Positions 16,578 through 24,904 of a stretch of DNA of 58,607 bases are shown here, one piece after another. The notes beneath the pieces were generated by a model, which made no database searches, had not been told where the DNA came from, and was given only the letters and a program-made list of their open reading frames with translations. The translations under genes were made by a program, and so were the position numbers. This DNA comes from Candidatus Parepulonipiscium sp. PG-Nuni2H_MBin01 (GTDB lineage Bacteria; Bacillota; Clostridia; Lachnospirales; Cellulosilyticaceae). The first letter of the stretch is position 1; every line of letters starts with the position of its first letter. The DNA lies in NCBI GenBank assembly GCA_001994995.1, contig MDJM01000042.1, positions 1 to 58,607 on the forward strand, in the 5' to 3' direction.

Positions 16578-17793
16578 ATTTTTCTTCTTCCACACACTCT
16601 TGAGTTTCTTTATCTTTATCTTTGTCTTTACCACCAAAGAATTTTTTTAGAGTAGAAGGAATTACATTTTTAAGTCCAGCTTTTTCAACATCATTCATTG
16701 CCACTAGTGGCGCTGAACCAACTATTTCATCTTCAACTAAGCAAGAAAGCTCCCCAACTTTTTGACCTTTAGTAATAGGTGCTTTTAATTCTTCAACCAT
16801 TTCTATTGAATATTCATAATTATCATCTTTAGCTGTTTTAGATATAACAAATCTCATAGATTCTTCAATAGTTGCATCTACAGTATCTTCAACACCTTTA
16901 ACAACTGGAACTTGCGCTAACACTTCCCCAGCTTGAGGTCCTGCTTTTACAGCGTAATTAGCAAAACCATGGTCTAACAGCAGTCCAGCCTCTCTAAATC
17001 TAGCTTTACTATCAGCACCGCCTAATACTACAGCAATCAATTCCATATCATCACGCTTAGCGGTCGCACTTACACAATGTTTAGCTTCAGGAGTATATCC
17101 TGTTTTAAGACCTGTGATACCAGGGTACCATTTTAACATTTTATTAGTATTTGTAAGTCCGAATTCACTCTCACCACGTTTAGTACGATGAACAATAGTA
17201 TCCATCCATATAGTTACTGTTTTTGTAATATCCGGATATTTGGTAATTAATTCTCTTGACATTAGAGCTACGTCATATGCGCTTGAAACATGCCCTTCAA
17301 CATGTAAGCCACAGGCATTTTTAAAAGTGGTATTTTCCATTCCTAGTTCCTGAGCTTTTTCATTCATCATATCCACAAATTGTTGCTCACTACCGCCAAT
17401 ATGTTCGGACATTGCTACTGCTGCGTCATTAGCAGACGCAATAGCTATACATTTTACTAACTCTCTTACAGTTTGTTGTTCTCCAACTTCCATAAACACT
17501 TGTGAACCACCCATACTTGCCGCATGTTCACTTACAGTTACTTGTTCATCCCAAGTGATTTTACCTTCTGCAACTGCATCATGAATTAACAAAAGTGTCA
17601 TAACTTTAGTTATACTTGCAGGCGGAATTGAATCATTCATATTATGGTCTTTTAATACTTGTCCACTACTGGCTTCCATTAAAACATGGCTTCTTGACTC
17701 AGCGGCGGCTCCTTCTTCAATTTCTTCCCCAAGCACTAATGTCGGCATACACAGTATACCTAAAATAAATACTAATCCTATTACTCTTCTCAT
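16576..17793 (-). CDS. dacF: D-alanyl-D-alanine carboxypeptidase (PBP5/DacF family)
   Basis: 405 residues. Signal peptide (VIGLVFILGILCMPTLVLG), serine peptidase S11 motifs S-I-T-K (about residue 63), S-A-N-D (~120) and K-T-G-Y-T (~225), then a PBP5-type C-terminal beta domain and a Lys/Asp/Glu-rich tail. It trims the terminal D-Ala of peptidoglycan stem peptides. A GGAGG site precedes the ATG. The tail lacks an obvious amphipathic anchor helix, so membrane attachment is uncertain. dacF versus dacA/dacB cannot be settled by eye. Confidence 0.92.
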   Translation of the reverse strand: MRRVIGLVFILGILCMPTLVLGEEIEEGAAAESRSHVLMEASSGQVLKDHNMNDSIPPASITKVMTLLLIHDAVAEGKITWDEQVTVSEHAASMGGSQVFMEVGEQQTVRELVKCIAIASANDAAVAMSEHIGGSEQQFVDMMNEKAQELGMENTTFKNACGLHVEGHVSSAYDVALMSRELITKYPDITKTVTIWMDTIVHRTKRGESEFGLTNTNKMLKWYPGITGLKTGYTPEAKHCVSATAKRDDMELIAVVLGGADSKARFREAGLLLDHGFANYAVKAGPQAGEVLAQVPVVKGVEDTVDATIEESMRFVISKTAKDDNYEYSIEMVEELKAPITKGQKVGELSCLVEDEIVGSAPLVAMNDVEKAGLKNVIPSTLKKFFGGKDKDKDKETQECVEEEK

Positions 17794-17953
17794 TCTAAGC
17801 CTCCTACATTATTAGATTTACTTGTATTATTTGTAATAATTAAGAAATTATACCTTTTAACGGTTAAGTCGTATAGAGTTTGAGTAACATCATATAATAA
17901 ACTTGCATATATAATAAGGTTATGGTAGCATAGAAAGAAGGAGGTGATCGGAC

Positions 17954-18184
17954 ATGACATCAATAAATATTTCTTTAAATTCAGTAGATAAGGTAAAAAC
18001 ATTCGTTAATGCAATTAGTAAGTATGATGGGGATTTTGATTTATCCTCTGGACGCTATGTAGTGGATGCGAAATCAATCATGGGAATTTTTAGTCTAAAT
18101 CTTAGTGCACCGTTAAAACTTGATATTTTTAACGAAAATGATATTACAAGCATACTGGCTGAGCTAGAAGAGTTTCAGGCATAG
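17954..18184 (+). CDS. HPr-like protein lacking the phosphorylatable histidine
   Basis: 76 residues with an HPr fold: N-terminal strand, helix, then VDAKSIMGIFSLNLSAPLKL matching the HPr Ser-46 region (here S41). The GLHARPA segment carrying His15 is absent, so it cannot accept phosphate from Enzyme I; a Crh-like regulatory role through HPr kinase is conceivable (inference). The ribosome site AAGGAGGTGATC is a full-length complement of the 16S 3' end. Divergent from dacF across 160 bp, which shows only an isolated TATAAT (17910). Confidence 0.8.
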   Translation: MTSINISLNSVDKVKTFVNAISKYDGDFDLSSGRYVVDAKSIMGIFSLNLSAPLKLDIFNENDITSILAELEEFQA

Positions 18185-18204
18185 ATAATACTTATTAATT
18201 CACA

Positions 18205-18236
18205 AAAGAAAAGTAGAGGATACCTCTACTTTTTTA
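18205..18236. terminator. Bidirectional terminator
   Basis: Stem AAGTAGAGG/CCTCTACTT with a 3-nt loop, flanked by A-rich and T-rich runs, between the convergent HPr-like and htrA genes. Confidence 0.85.
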
Positions 18237-19340
18237 GTTTGTTATAGATTTTAATACTATATCCAAATTTTTAATTTTATCTTCTCTAATAACTTTAATT
18301 TTAAGTTTATCTCCAACGTCACAGCTGTATAAAGCGTTTTGTAATTCGCTAACGTTTGTAACATCTATCCCGTCAAAACTAACAATAACATCCCCAATTT
18401 TTAAATCTGAAGTTTGTGCGCTTCCGTTAGGTAATATATTTTCTATAATAACTCCAACTGGCGTTCCTTGAATCGAATTTATACTACTGCCCATAATACC
18501 CAATCCTGCGCGAGTAACACACCCTTTTTCAATTAACTCATAAGCAATTGGTAAAACATTATTAATAGGTAGCGCAAACCCAATCCCTTCAACATCTTTA
18601 TTACTTAATTTAGCAGTATTAATACCAATAATTTCGCCATGTTCATCTACTAGCGCTCCACCACTATTTCCTGGATTTATTGCAGCGTCTGTTTGTAATA
18701 CATCTAAAGGCATATTTGTAAAATTCATATGTCTATCAACAGCACTTATTACACCAAGTGTTACTGAGTTATAGTATTCTTCACCTAATGGGCTACCTAT
18801 TGCTATAGCAATGTCACCTACTCTTAAGTTTTTCATATCGGAAAATGTAGCAATCGGTAGTTGTAATTGAGACTCCACTGGAATTTCATTTAAAGCAATG
18901 GCTACAACTGCTATATCTGTAAGCTCATCTGTAGCTATTATACTTCCTCTATAGCGTTGGTTAGTAGAGCTACTAATAGTTAAATTTGTAGCATTGTTAA
19001 CTACATGACTATTTGTTATTATATAAATATTGTCCTCATCAGTATGAAATATTACTCCAGAGCCTAGATTGGATATTGGCTTTAAAAATTTGCTGTTTGG
19101 TATACTACTAGTAATAGATACAACACTTTTTCCCACTTCTTGAGCAATATCTACTATATGTTCATTTGTAGCAATTGGAAGTATTTTATTTGTAGATACA
19201 TTAGTATGGCCTAAAAATGCCTGAGTATCTTCCCCATATAGCTTGTCAATATATAAATTAGCATTATCTTTACCATTAAAAATTGCTGGAATTCCACAAA
19301 ACAATAATATAGCAGCTCCTATAAATATCTTCTTAAACAT
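18234..19340 (-). CDS. htrA: HtrA/DegP-like membrane serine protease with PDZ domain
   Basis: About 368 residues. N-terminal anchor helix, trypsin-like domain with catalytic His (ITNSHVV), Asp (TDIAVVAI) and Ser (NPGNSGGAL), then one PDZ domain (residues ~270-360, GVIIENILPNGSA, GDVIVSFDG). Extracytoplasmic quality-control protease. Start ATG is 5 bases after GGAGG; the upstream TTG overlaps the ribosome site. It lies 31 bases downstream of the histidine kinase, so the order regulator-kinase-htrA resembles the CssRS/HtrA envelope-stress arrangement. Confidence 0.92.
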   Translation of the reverse strand: MFKKIFIGAAILLFCGIPAIFNGKDNANLYIDKLYGEDTQAFLGHTNVSTNKILPIATNEHIVDIAQEVGKSVVSITSSIPNSKFLKPISNLGSGVIFHTDEDNIYIITNSHVVNNATNLTISSSTNQRYRGSIIATDELTDIAVVAIALNEIPVESQLQLPIATFSDMKNLRVGDIAIAIGSPLGEEYYNSVTLGVISAVDRHMNFTNMPLDVLQTDAAINPGNSGGALVDEHGEIIGINTAKLSNKDVEGIGFALPINNVLPIAYELIEKGCVTRAGLGIMGSSINSIQGTPVGVIIENILPNGSAQTSDLKIGDVIVSFDGIDVTNVSELQNALYSCDVGDKLKIKVIREDKIKNLDIVLKSITN

Positions 19341-19371
19341 ATTTACCTCCAAAGTTTAGTCTTTAGTATTT

Positions 19372-20868
19372 TTAGTTTCTCTTTTTTGATTTTTTAACTC
19401 GTTCTATAGAGAAGTAAAAACTGGTCATGTCTCCTTTATGAGATGTAACACCAATCTTTTCTTGATGCTGTTTGATTATTTCTTTTACTATTACTAGTCC
19501 AATTCCCATTCCTTGTTTATCTTTACCCCTAGATAAATCCGTTTTATAAAACCTATCCCATATGTTGCTTAATTCTGCAGTAGGAATATTTTCGCCTGAG
19601 TTTTTAATATATACCCACAGTTTATCTCCAACGCTAATAGTTTCAACTTCTATTACTCCATTTCTATCCACAAATTTAAATGCGTTATCTAATAAGTTTT
19701 GTATCACTCTCATTAGTTGGTCTAAGTCTGCCATAACTTCTTGGGTAACGCCTTCTAGTTTCAAATTTACTCGAATGTTTTTTTCATAAATTAATACGTC
19801 AAAGTGAGACAGCACTTGTTTAATAACAGCATTAATATCAAATATAATTCGGTGTAGCGGTAAATTTCCTGCCTCTAATCTATTTAGTTCTAATATATCG
19901 TTTGTCATTTTAATAAGCCTTCTAGTTTCATCTAAAACTATATTTAAATATTTTCCTTGTTTATCTGCTGGTATAGTTTCGTCTAATATAGCAGTTACAA
20001 ATCCTTGTATAGAGGTTAGTGGAGACCGCATGTCATGGGATACGTTAGCTAAAAATGATTTGCGGTTTTCTTCTATTTTGTCCAGCTCTGAAGCCATATG
20101 ATTAAATGAGGATGCTAGCTGACCTATTTCATCTTTACTTTTTATAGGAATGCGCTTATCAAATTCCCCATTTGCAATTTTTTTTGCTAAATTATTCATA
20201 GCGACTAATGGAGTAGTGAGTTGGCGTGATAGAAAAAATATCGCTAAAAATATACCTATACCTATTAGTAGTATTACTTGAACAGTTAAATGGTCAATAT
20301 CTTGCGTTATTTCTAAAATGTGAGGCAGAGGAGTATGCACAAATAATGCATACTCGATATTGTTAAAAACCCAAATAGGATATCCAATTGTTAGTACAGA
20401 GGTTGAGAAATATTCTTCAAATCCACTGTCTATTTTTACTACGTTGCCAGCAAACACTTGGTCTATTGCTTCGTCATAAAGCACCTGGTCTTCTGTCAAT
20501 TTAGTTTGGACATTTTCCGAAATAATAGATACTCTATTTTGAGCATCTATTATTAATGTGGTAGAATTTAAATATGTGTCTAGCGTTTCCACTTTAAAAG
20601 CTATTTGATTTAATGTGTCTAGCGGAGTTTGGTGCAGTAACGCCAGTTCCGCATACTCTTCAGCAATTACTTTAGCATGATGTATCATCATGTCTTGCGT
20701 ATAGCCAATAAAATATTGTTGGAACTGATCTGAAAAAACAACAAAAAATATTTCTAACACTATGATAAACATAGTCAGATACATAACAAAGAGCTTAGTA
20801 AACAGAGTAGGAAACAGTGTAAATTGTTTTATTCTGTTCGTATGACTTTGTTTAGAATTATTTTTCAA
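19372..20868 (-). CDS. Sensor histidine kinase (HAMP, HisKA, HATPase)
   Basis: 498 residues. Helix 1 (~25-47), extracytoplasmic sensor (~48-190), helix 2 (~192-213), HAMP (LTTPLVAMNNLAKKIANGEF), phospho-His box NVSHDMRSPLTSI (~275), N box (LLDNAFKF), G boxes (GMGIGLVIVKEI). It starts with TTG overlapping the last codons of the response regulator. No PAS domain is apparent. Signal unknown; phosphate limitation (PhoR role) and envelope stress (CssS role) are both possible given the neighbours. Confidence 0.92.
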   Translation of the reverse strand: MKNNSKQSHTNRIKQFTLFPTLFTKLFVMYLTMFIIVLEIFFVVFSDQFQQYFIGYTQDMMIHHAKVIAEEYAELALLHQTPLDTLNQIAFKVETLDTYLNSTTLIIDAQNRVSIISENVQTKLTEDQVLYDEAIDQVFAGNVVKIDSGFEEYFSTSVLTIGYPIWVFNNIEYALFVHTPLPHILEITQDIDHLTVQVILLIGIGIFLAIFFLSRQLTTPLVAMNNLAKKIANGEFDKRIPIKSKDEIGQLASSFNHMASELDKIEENRKSFLANVSHDMRSPLTSIQGFVTAILDETIPADKQGKYLNIVLDETRRLIKMTNDILELNRLEAGNLPLHRIIFDINAVIKQVLSHFDVLIYEKNIRVNLKLEGVTQEVMADLDQLMRVIQNLLDNAFKFVDRNGVIEVETISVGDKLWVYIKNSGENIPTAELSNIWDRFYKTDLSRGKDKQGMGIGLVIVKEIIKQHQEKIGVTSHKGDMTSFYFSIERVKKSKKRN

Positions 20869-21535
20869 ACTTATAACCTACCCCCCAGACAGTTTTTATA
20901 CCCCAGGAATGTTCACCTTCAAATTTATCTCTTAACCGTTTGATGTGTACATCAACTGTACGCGTATCTCCTATAAAGTCATACCCCCACAGTTTATCTA
21001 AAAGTTGTTCTCTAGTAAAAACTTGTCTAGGGTTACTTACTAAAAAGTATAGGATTTCCAGCTCTTTCGGTGGTAGTTCCAAAACTTCACCTTTGTAAGT
21101 TACTGAATAATTGTCTTTATCTATAATCAAATCATCCAATACTATACAATTTCTTGATGTTGGGCTAATTTCAATTTCAGTACGTCTTAGCACTGCCTTC
21201 ACTCGTGCAATTAGCTCTCTTGGGTCAAATGGCTTCACTAAATAATCGTCTGCTCCAAGCTCTAAACCTAAGACTTTATCAAATACATCACCTTTTGCAG
21301 TTAACATTATAATAGGGACTCGACTAGTTTTTCTAATTTCCTTACAAACATCGTAGCCATCCATTTCTGGCAACATAACATCTAGTAATATAATATCAGG
21401 CTCATAAGTTCTAAATAATTCTAGCCCTTGCTTTCCTGTATACGCCTCTGATGTGTTATATCCTTCTTTTTGTAAATATAACACAATAAGCTCTGCTATG
21501 TTATTATCATCATCTATAATTAATATTTTTTTCAT
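20858..21535 (-). CDS. OmpR/PhoB-family response regulator
   Basis: 225 residues. Receiver with IIDDDNN acidic pair, phospho-acceptor DVMLPEMDG, T (MLTAK) and K (VKPFD), then a winged-helix domain (ELLPPKELEILYFL-type start; VDVHIKRLRDKFE recognition helix; GVGYKFEK end). The start is the ATG after GGAGG (an ATG upstream overlaps it). The gene overlaps the kinase by 11 bases. OmpR-family regulators bind 11-bp-spaced direct repeats as in PhoP boxes, so this is the only candidate reader in the window, but no PhoP box precedes it. Confidence 0.93.
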   Translation of the reverse strand: MKKILIIDDDNNIAELIVLYLQKEGYNTSEAYTGKQGLELFRTYEPDIILLDVMLPEMDGYDVCKEIRKTSRVPIIMLTAKGDVFDKVLGLELGADDYLVKPFDPRELIARVKAVLRRTEIEISPTSRNCIVLDDLIIDKDNYSVTYKGEVLELPPKELEILYFLVSNPRQVFTREQLLDKLWGYDFIGDTRTVDVHIKRLRDKFEGEHSWGIKTVWGVGYKFEK

Positions 21536-21589
21536 AGTCACCTCCATATTTACTAAACGGCCCAGTTAACAGTTCCTACTAAACCCAAT

Positions 21590-23983
21590 TTATTTAATTT
21601 CTACAATAGTTACTCCATTTTCGCCTTCACCATATTTACCTAGTCTATAAGAAACTACATGAGGATGCTTCCTTAACATATTTGTCACAGCCTCGCGTAG
21701 TACACCTGTTCCTTTACCATGTATAATAGTAACTTGTTTTAACCCTGATAAATATGCATCATCTAAATACTTATCAACAGCTGTCATAGCTTCATCCACC
21801 ATCATTCCACGCAAGTCTACTTCCGGCCTAATGGAAATAGCTTTGCTCATTCTGTTAGATTGTTTAGCTCCTATGATAGGCTTTGTTACTTTCTCTTTCG
21901 GTGGCTTAGAACGCTCTATGTCTGATACATGTACTGTTAAAGGTAAAATACCCATTTGTACTATAACTTCACCATTATTATTAGGCTCCGTTGTCACTGT
22001 ACCATACTGATTATAAGTTAGCACTAGCACTTGCTCACCAACTTTAACATCTTGTAGAGCTTTTTTCTTTTTATTAGGAGAAATTCCCATTTGTTTATGC
22101 ATTAACTCTTTTTGCCCAGATATTATATCTTTAGTTTTTTTCTTAACGTCTTGTAGAGCATTCTCATCAATAGTTACTTGCGCTTGGCGTGCTGCTTGTC
22201 TAACTTCTTTTAAAATTTGCTCTGTTTCCATTTCCACATTTCTTAGTATTTCTTGTGCTTTATCTTCAGCACGCTTTAAAATCTTTTGGCGCGATTTTTC
22301 TAATTTTTGGCGTTGTTGTTTAATTTCTTCTTTTAAAGTTTCTGTTTCTTGTCTAAATTTAAGCGCATTTTCTTTTTCGATTTGTGCAGTTTTTTTGCTA
22401 TATTCTAGCTCTACTAAAATATCTTCCATTTTGATATTTTCTTTTTCTAAAAATACTTTTGCATCTTCAATTAAATGGGTAGGAAAACCTAGCTTTTGTG
22501 AAATTGCAAATGCATTACTTTTACCCGGAATTCCTATAAGAAGTTTATAGGTTGGTCTAAGTGATTTTATATCAAATTCACAAGCTGCATTTTCTACTCC
22601 ATTAGTGGAAAGGGCATATAGCTTTAATTCACTATAGTGAGTTGTTGCAATCGTACAAATTTTTTGCTTACGTAAATGTTCTAAAATCGACATAGCCAGT
22701 GCAGCACCTTCTATAGGGTCTGTCCCAGAACCTAATTCATCTAGTAAAACTAGCGAATTAGTTGTCATCTTTTCTAATATTTGTACAATGTTTTTCATAT
22801 GAGCTGAAAATGTACTTAAGCTTTGTTCAATGCTCTGCTCATCGCCAAGCCCTGCAAACACATCATCAAATATAGCTAGCTCACTACCCTCTTTAGCCGG
22901 AATCTGAAGTCCACATTGCGCCATAATTGTAAATAGGCCAATGGTTTTTAATGTTACAGTTTTACCACCTGTATTAGGCCCTGTTATTAATAATGTTGTA
23001 AAGTCATCTCCTCCTACATAAACATCTATAGGTACAACATCGCTAGGGCTTAATAATGGATGCCTTCCACCTTTTATATTGACATATCCTCTCTCGTTTA
23101 AATTTGGAGTACGAGCGTTGATTTTTATAGCAAATTCTGATTTTGCAAATATAACATCCAATTTACAAATCGCCTCAAAAGTAATATTGAGTTCTTCTAT
23201 AATCTCCGCAATACTATCACTAAACTTAGAAAGGATAACTTCTATTTCCTCCTCTTCCTGGGACATTAAGCCACGAATTTTATTATTCATTTCAACAACC
23301 GAAGCAGGTTCCATAAATACAGTTGCACCCGTTTGGGACTGGTCATGAACAATACCTTTAAAAGCACTTTTATATTCGACTTTTATTGGTACACAATAGC
23401 GCCCTTCACGAATAGTTACTACTGCTTCTTGTAACATATCTTTATACGTTTGCCCATGTAATATATTTTGTATAGTTTCTCTTACTTGATTATGCAGTCT
23501 AGCCTTTTGTTTTCTAATGCTACTTAGGGTTGGTGTAGCCTCATCTGAAAACTCATTTGGACCTAATATACACCTAGAAATCTCATGTTCAAGTTCAGGA
23601 TATAACGCTAACACTTCAAAATATGGAATTAAAGTTTCAAATGTTAACCCTTGCACTTCTTCTTTAGAATATTTTTTTAGTAACCTAGAAGTTTTTAATA
23701 CTTTACCAACATTTAAAATCTCAGCAGCACTTAAAATTGCTCCTATTTGAACACGTTTAGTTGCAGTTTGAATTTCTAGAACTTTATTAATAGGGGGTTT
23801 TCCCTTTTTAATGCTCATATTAAGTGCATCTAGAGTTTCATTTTGTAAACGATATACCTCACTTGGAATGGGTGTTGGCTGTAATCGATTAATTATATCT
23901 TTAGCCTCGTCCGTTACTGCATAAGGAACTATCATTTCACGAACTTTATTAAATTCTAGTTTATAAATAGCTTTATTATTCAT
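21590..23983 (-). CDS. mutS2: MutS2 family ATPase/endonuclease
   Basis: 797 residues. MutS core helices, Walker A GPNTGGKTVTLKT (~330), Walker B LVLLDELGSGTDP, ATTHYSELK, a long coiled-coil (~515-620) and a C-terminal Smr nuclease domain (VDLRGMMVDEAM, HGKGTGVLREAV). In Firmicutes MutS2 counters recombination and acts on collided ribosomes. Full length with all domains. A GAAAGGA site precedes the ATG. No frame breaks. Confidence 0.96.
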   Translation of the reverse strand: MNNKAIYKLEFNKVREMIVPYAVTDEAKDIINRLQPTPIPSEVYRLQNETLDALNMSIKKGKPPINKVLEIQTATKRVQIGAILSAAEILNVGKVLKTSRLLKKYSKEEVQGLTFETLIPYFEVLALYPELEHEISRCILGPNEFSDEATPTLSSIRKQKARLHNQVRETIQNILHGQTYKDMLQEAVVTIREGRYCVPIKVEYKSAFKGIVHDQSQTGATVFMEPASVVEMNNKIRGLMSQEEEEIEVILSKFSDSIAEIIEELNITFEAICKLDVIFAKSEFAIKINARTPNLNERGYVNIKGGRHPLLSPSDVVPIDVYVGGDDFTTLLITGPNTGGKTVTLKTIGLFTIMAQCGLQIPAKEGSELAIFDDVFAGLGDEQSIEQSLSTFSAHMKNIVQILEKMTTNSLVLLDELGSGTDPIEGAALAMSILEHLRKQKICTIATTHYSELKLYALSTNGVENAACEFDIKSLRPTYKLLIGIPGKSNAFAISQKLGFPTHLIEDAKVFLEKENIKMEDILVELEYSKKTAQIEKENALKFRQETETLKEEIKQQRQKLEKSRQKILKRAEDKAQEILRNVEMETEQILKEVRQAARQAQVTIDENALQDVKKKTKDIISGQKELMHKQMGISPNKKKKALQDVKVGEQVLVLTYNQYGTVTTEPNNNGEVIVQMGILPLTVHVSDIERSKPPKEKVTKPIIGAKQSNRMSKAISIRPEVDLRGMMVDEAMTAVDKYLDDAYLSGLKQVTIIHGKGTGVLREAVTNMLRKHPHVVSYRLGKYGEGENGVTIVEIK

Positions 23984-24024
23984 AATAATCCTTTCTTTAC
24001 CAAAGATATAAGAACTGATTAGAT

Positions 24025-24078
24025 AGTTATATTATTAATTAAAACAAATAATCCTATGTATTAAAAAATAATATAACT
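24025..24078. repeat. 12-bp inverted repeat between pyrE and mutS2
   Basis: AGTTATATTATT (24025-24036) and its exact complement AATAATATAACT (24067-24078) are separated by 30 bases. In RNA this would form an AT-only hairpin just downstream of pyrE; it lacks a U-tract, so a terminator function is doubtful. Confidence 0.5.
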
Positions 24079-24084
24079 GCTTGC

Positions 24085-24723
24085 CTATCTTACACAATAT
24101 TTTTCAAAATATGCTTCCATCTTATCTTTTATAGTTGTATCAATTGTTGTATTATTTATAATTTCTTGTACTGTCACAATAGGATAAGTTTTAATGCCAA
24201 ATTCTTCATCAATTTCTTGTATTGCAGTTTTATCAGATTGGCCTCTCTCCATCCTATCAACAGAAATTATAAGCCCTTTTACATTAATATTTGCCGCTTG
24301 CTTTAACACTGGCAGACATTCACGAATAGCAGTTCCAGCAGTTATAACATCTTCTATTATAATTACATTATCACCATCTTGTAGCTTATATCCTACCATT
24401 GCGCCACCTTCACCATGGTCTTTAACTTCTTTTCTGTTAAAGCAATATTTTACATTTATGCCATATTGTGTAGATAAAGCTATGGCTGTAGCTACCACTA
24501 AAGGAATGCCTTTGTATGCTGGGCCAAATAACACGAAGTCTTTCCCGCTGAAATTTTCATTAATGCAGTGCGCATAAAACTCACCTAATTTTGCAATTTG
24601 CTCGCCAGTTTGGTACTTACCAGTATTAACAAAATATGGTGTGTTACGACCACTTTTTGTAACAAATTCACCAAATGTTAAAACGTTAGAATGCATCATA
24701 AACTCAATAAAGTCTTTTTTCAT
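24085..24723 (-). CDS. pyrE: Orotate phosphoribosyltransferase
   Basis: About 212 residues. PRPP-binding loop VIIIEDVITAGTAIRE (~120-135), an N-terminal FGEFVTKSGRNTPYFVN substrate segment, and FVLFGPAYKGIPL. It converts orotate plus PRPP to OMP in pyrimidine synthesis. Start ATG after GGAGG (an upstream GTG overlaps it). Other pyr genes are not adjacent and no PyrR-type attenuator hairpin was visible upstream, so it appears as a detached copy. Confidence 0.94.
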   Translation of the reverse strand: MKKDFIEFMMHSNVLTFGEFVTKSGRNTPYFVNTGKYQTGEQIAKLGEFYAHCINENFSGKDFVLFGPAYKGIPLVVATAIALSTQYGINVKYCFNRKEVKDHGEGGAMVGYKLQDGDNVIIIEDVITAGTAIRECLPVLKQAANINVKGLIISVDRMERGQSDKTAIQEIDEEFGIKTYPIVTVQEIINNTTIDTTIKDKMEAYFEKYCVR

Positions 24724-24785
24724 TAATTTTACCTCCACAATATTAGTTATTCTAATGATAACATACTTACGATTATTTGACTAGA

Positions 24786-24814
24786 TTGACATTTAATAAT
24801 TATAAAAGTATACT
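24786..24814 (+). promoter_or_regulatory. Sigma-A promoter of the EEP-family gene
   Basis: TTGACA (24786-24791), 17-bp spacer, TATACT (24809-24814). Near-consensus vegetative promoter about 90 bases before the TTG start at 24905. Confidence 0.85.
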
Positions 24815-24816
24815 AT

Positions 24817-24869
24817 ATCTAGTCCTAATTAGGATTAAATATTCTCCTAAAGTAGGACTAGATATTCTC
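24817..24869 (+). repeat. Overlapping inverted and direct repeats at the transcription start
   Basis: ATCTAGTCCTA (24817-24827) and TAGGACTAGAT (24853-24863) are exact inverted arms. TAGGATTAAATATTCTC (24830) and TAGGACTAGATATTCTC (24853) are 17-bp direct repeats differing at 2 positions, 23 bp apart. They begin right after the -10, so they could be an operator or a 5'-UTR hairpin. There is no U-tract. Confidence 0.7.
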
Positions 24870-24904
24870 AGATTGCATTAGCTTGTTAGAAAGGGAGGGT
24901 AGAA

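Noticed and set aside
21536..21589. Repeated TTTAGTA sequences upstream of the response regulator as a PhoP box
   Set aside because: Two heptamers around a GTTAAC do not follow the 11-bp hexamer period and lack a positioned -10.
24724..24785. PyrR-type attenuator upstream of pyrE
   Set aside because: The short leader has no anti-antiterminator hairpin, no terminator and no recognisable PyrR-binding loop.
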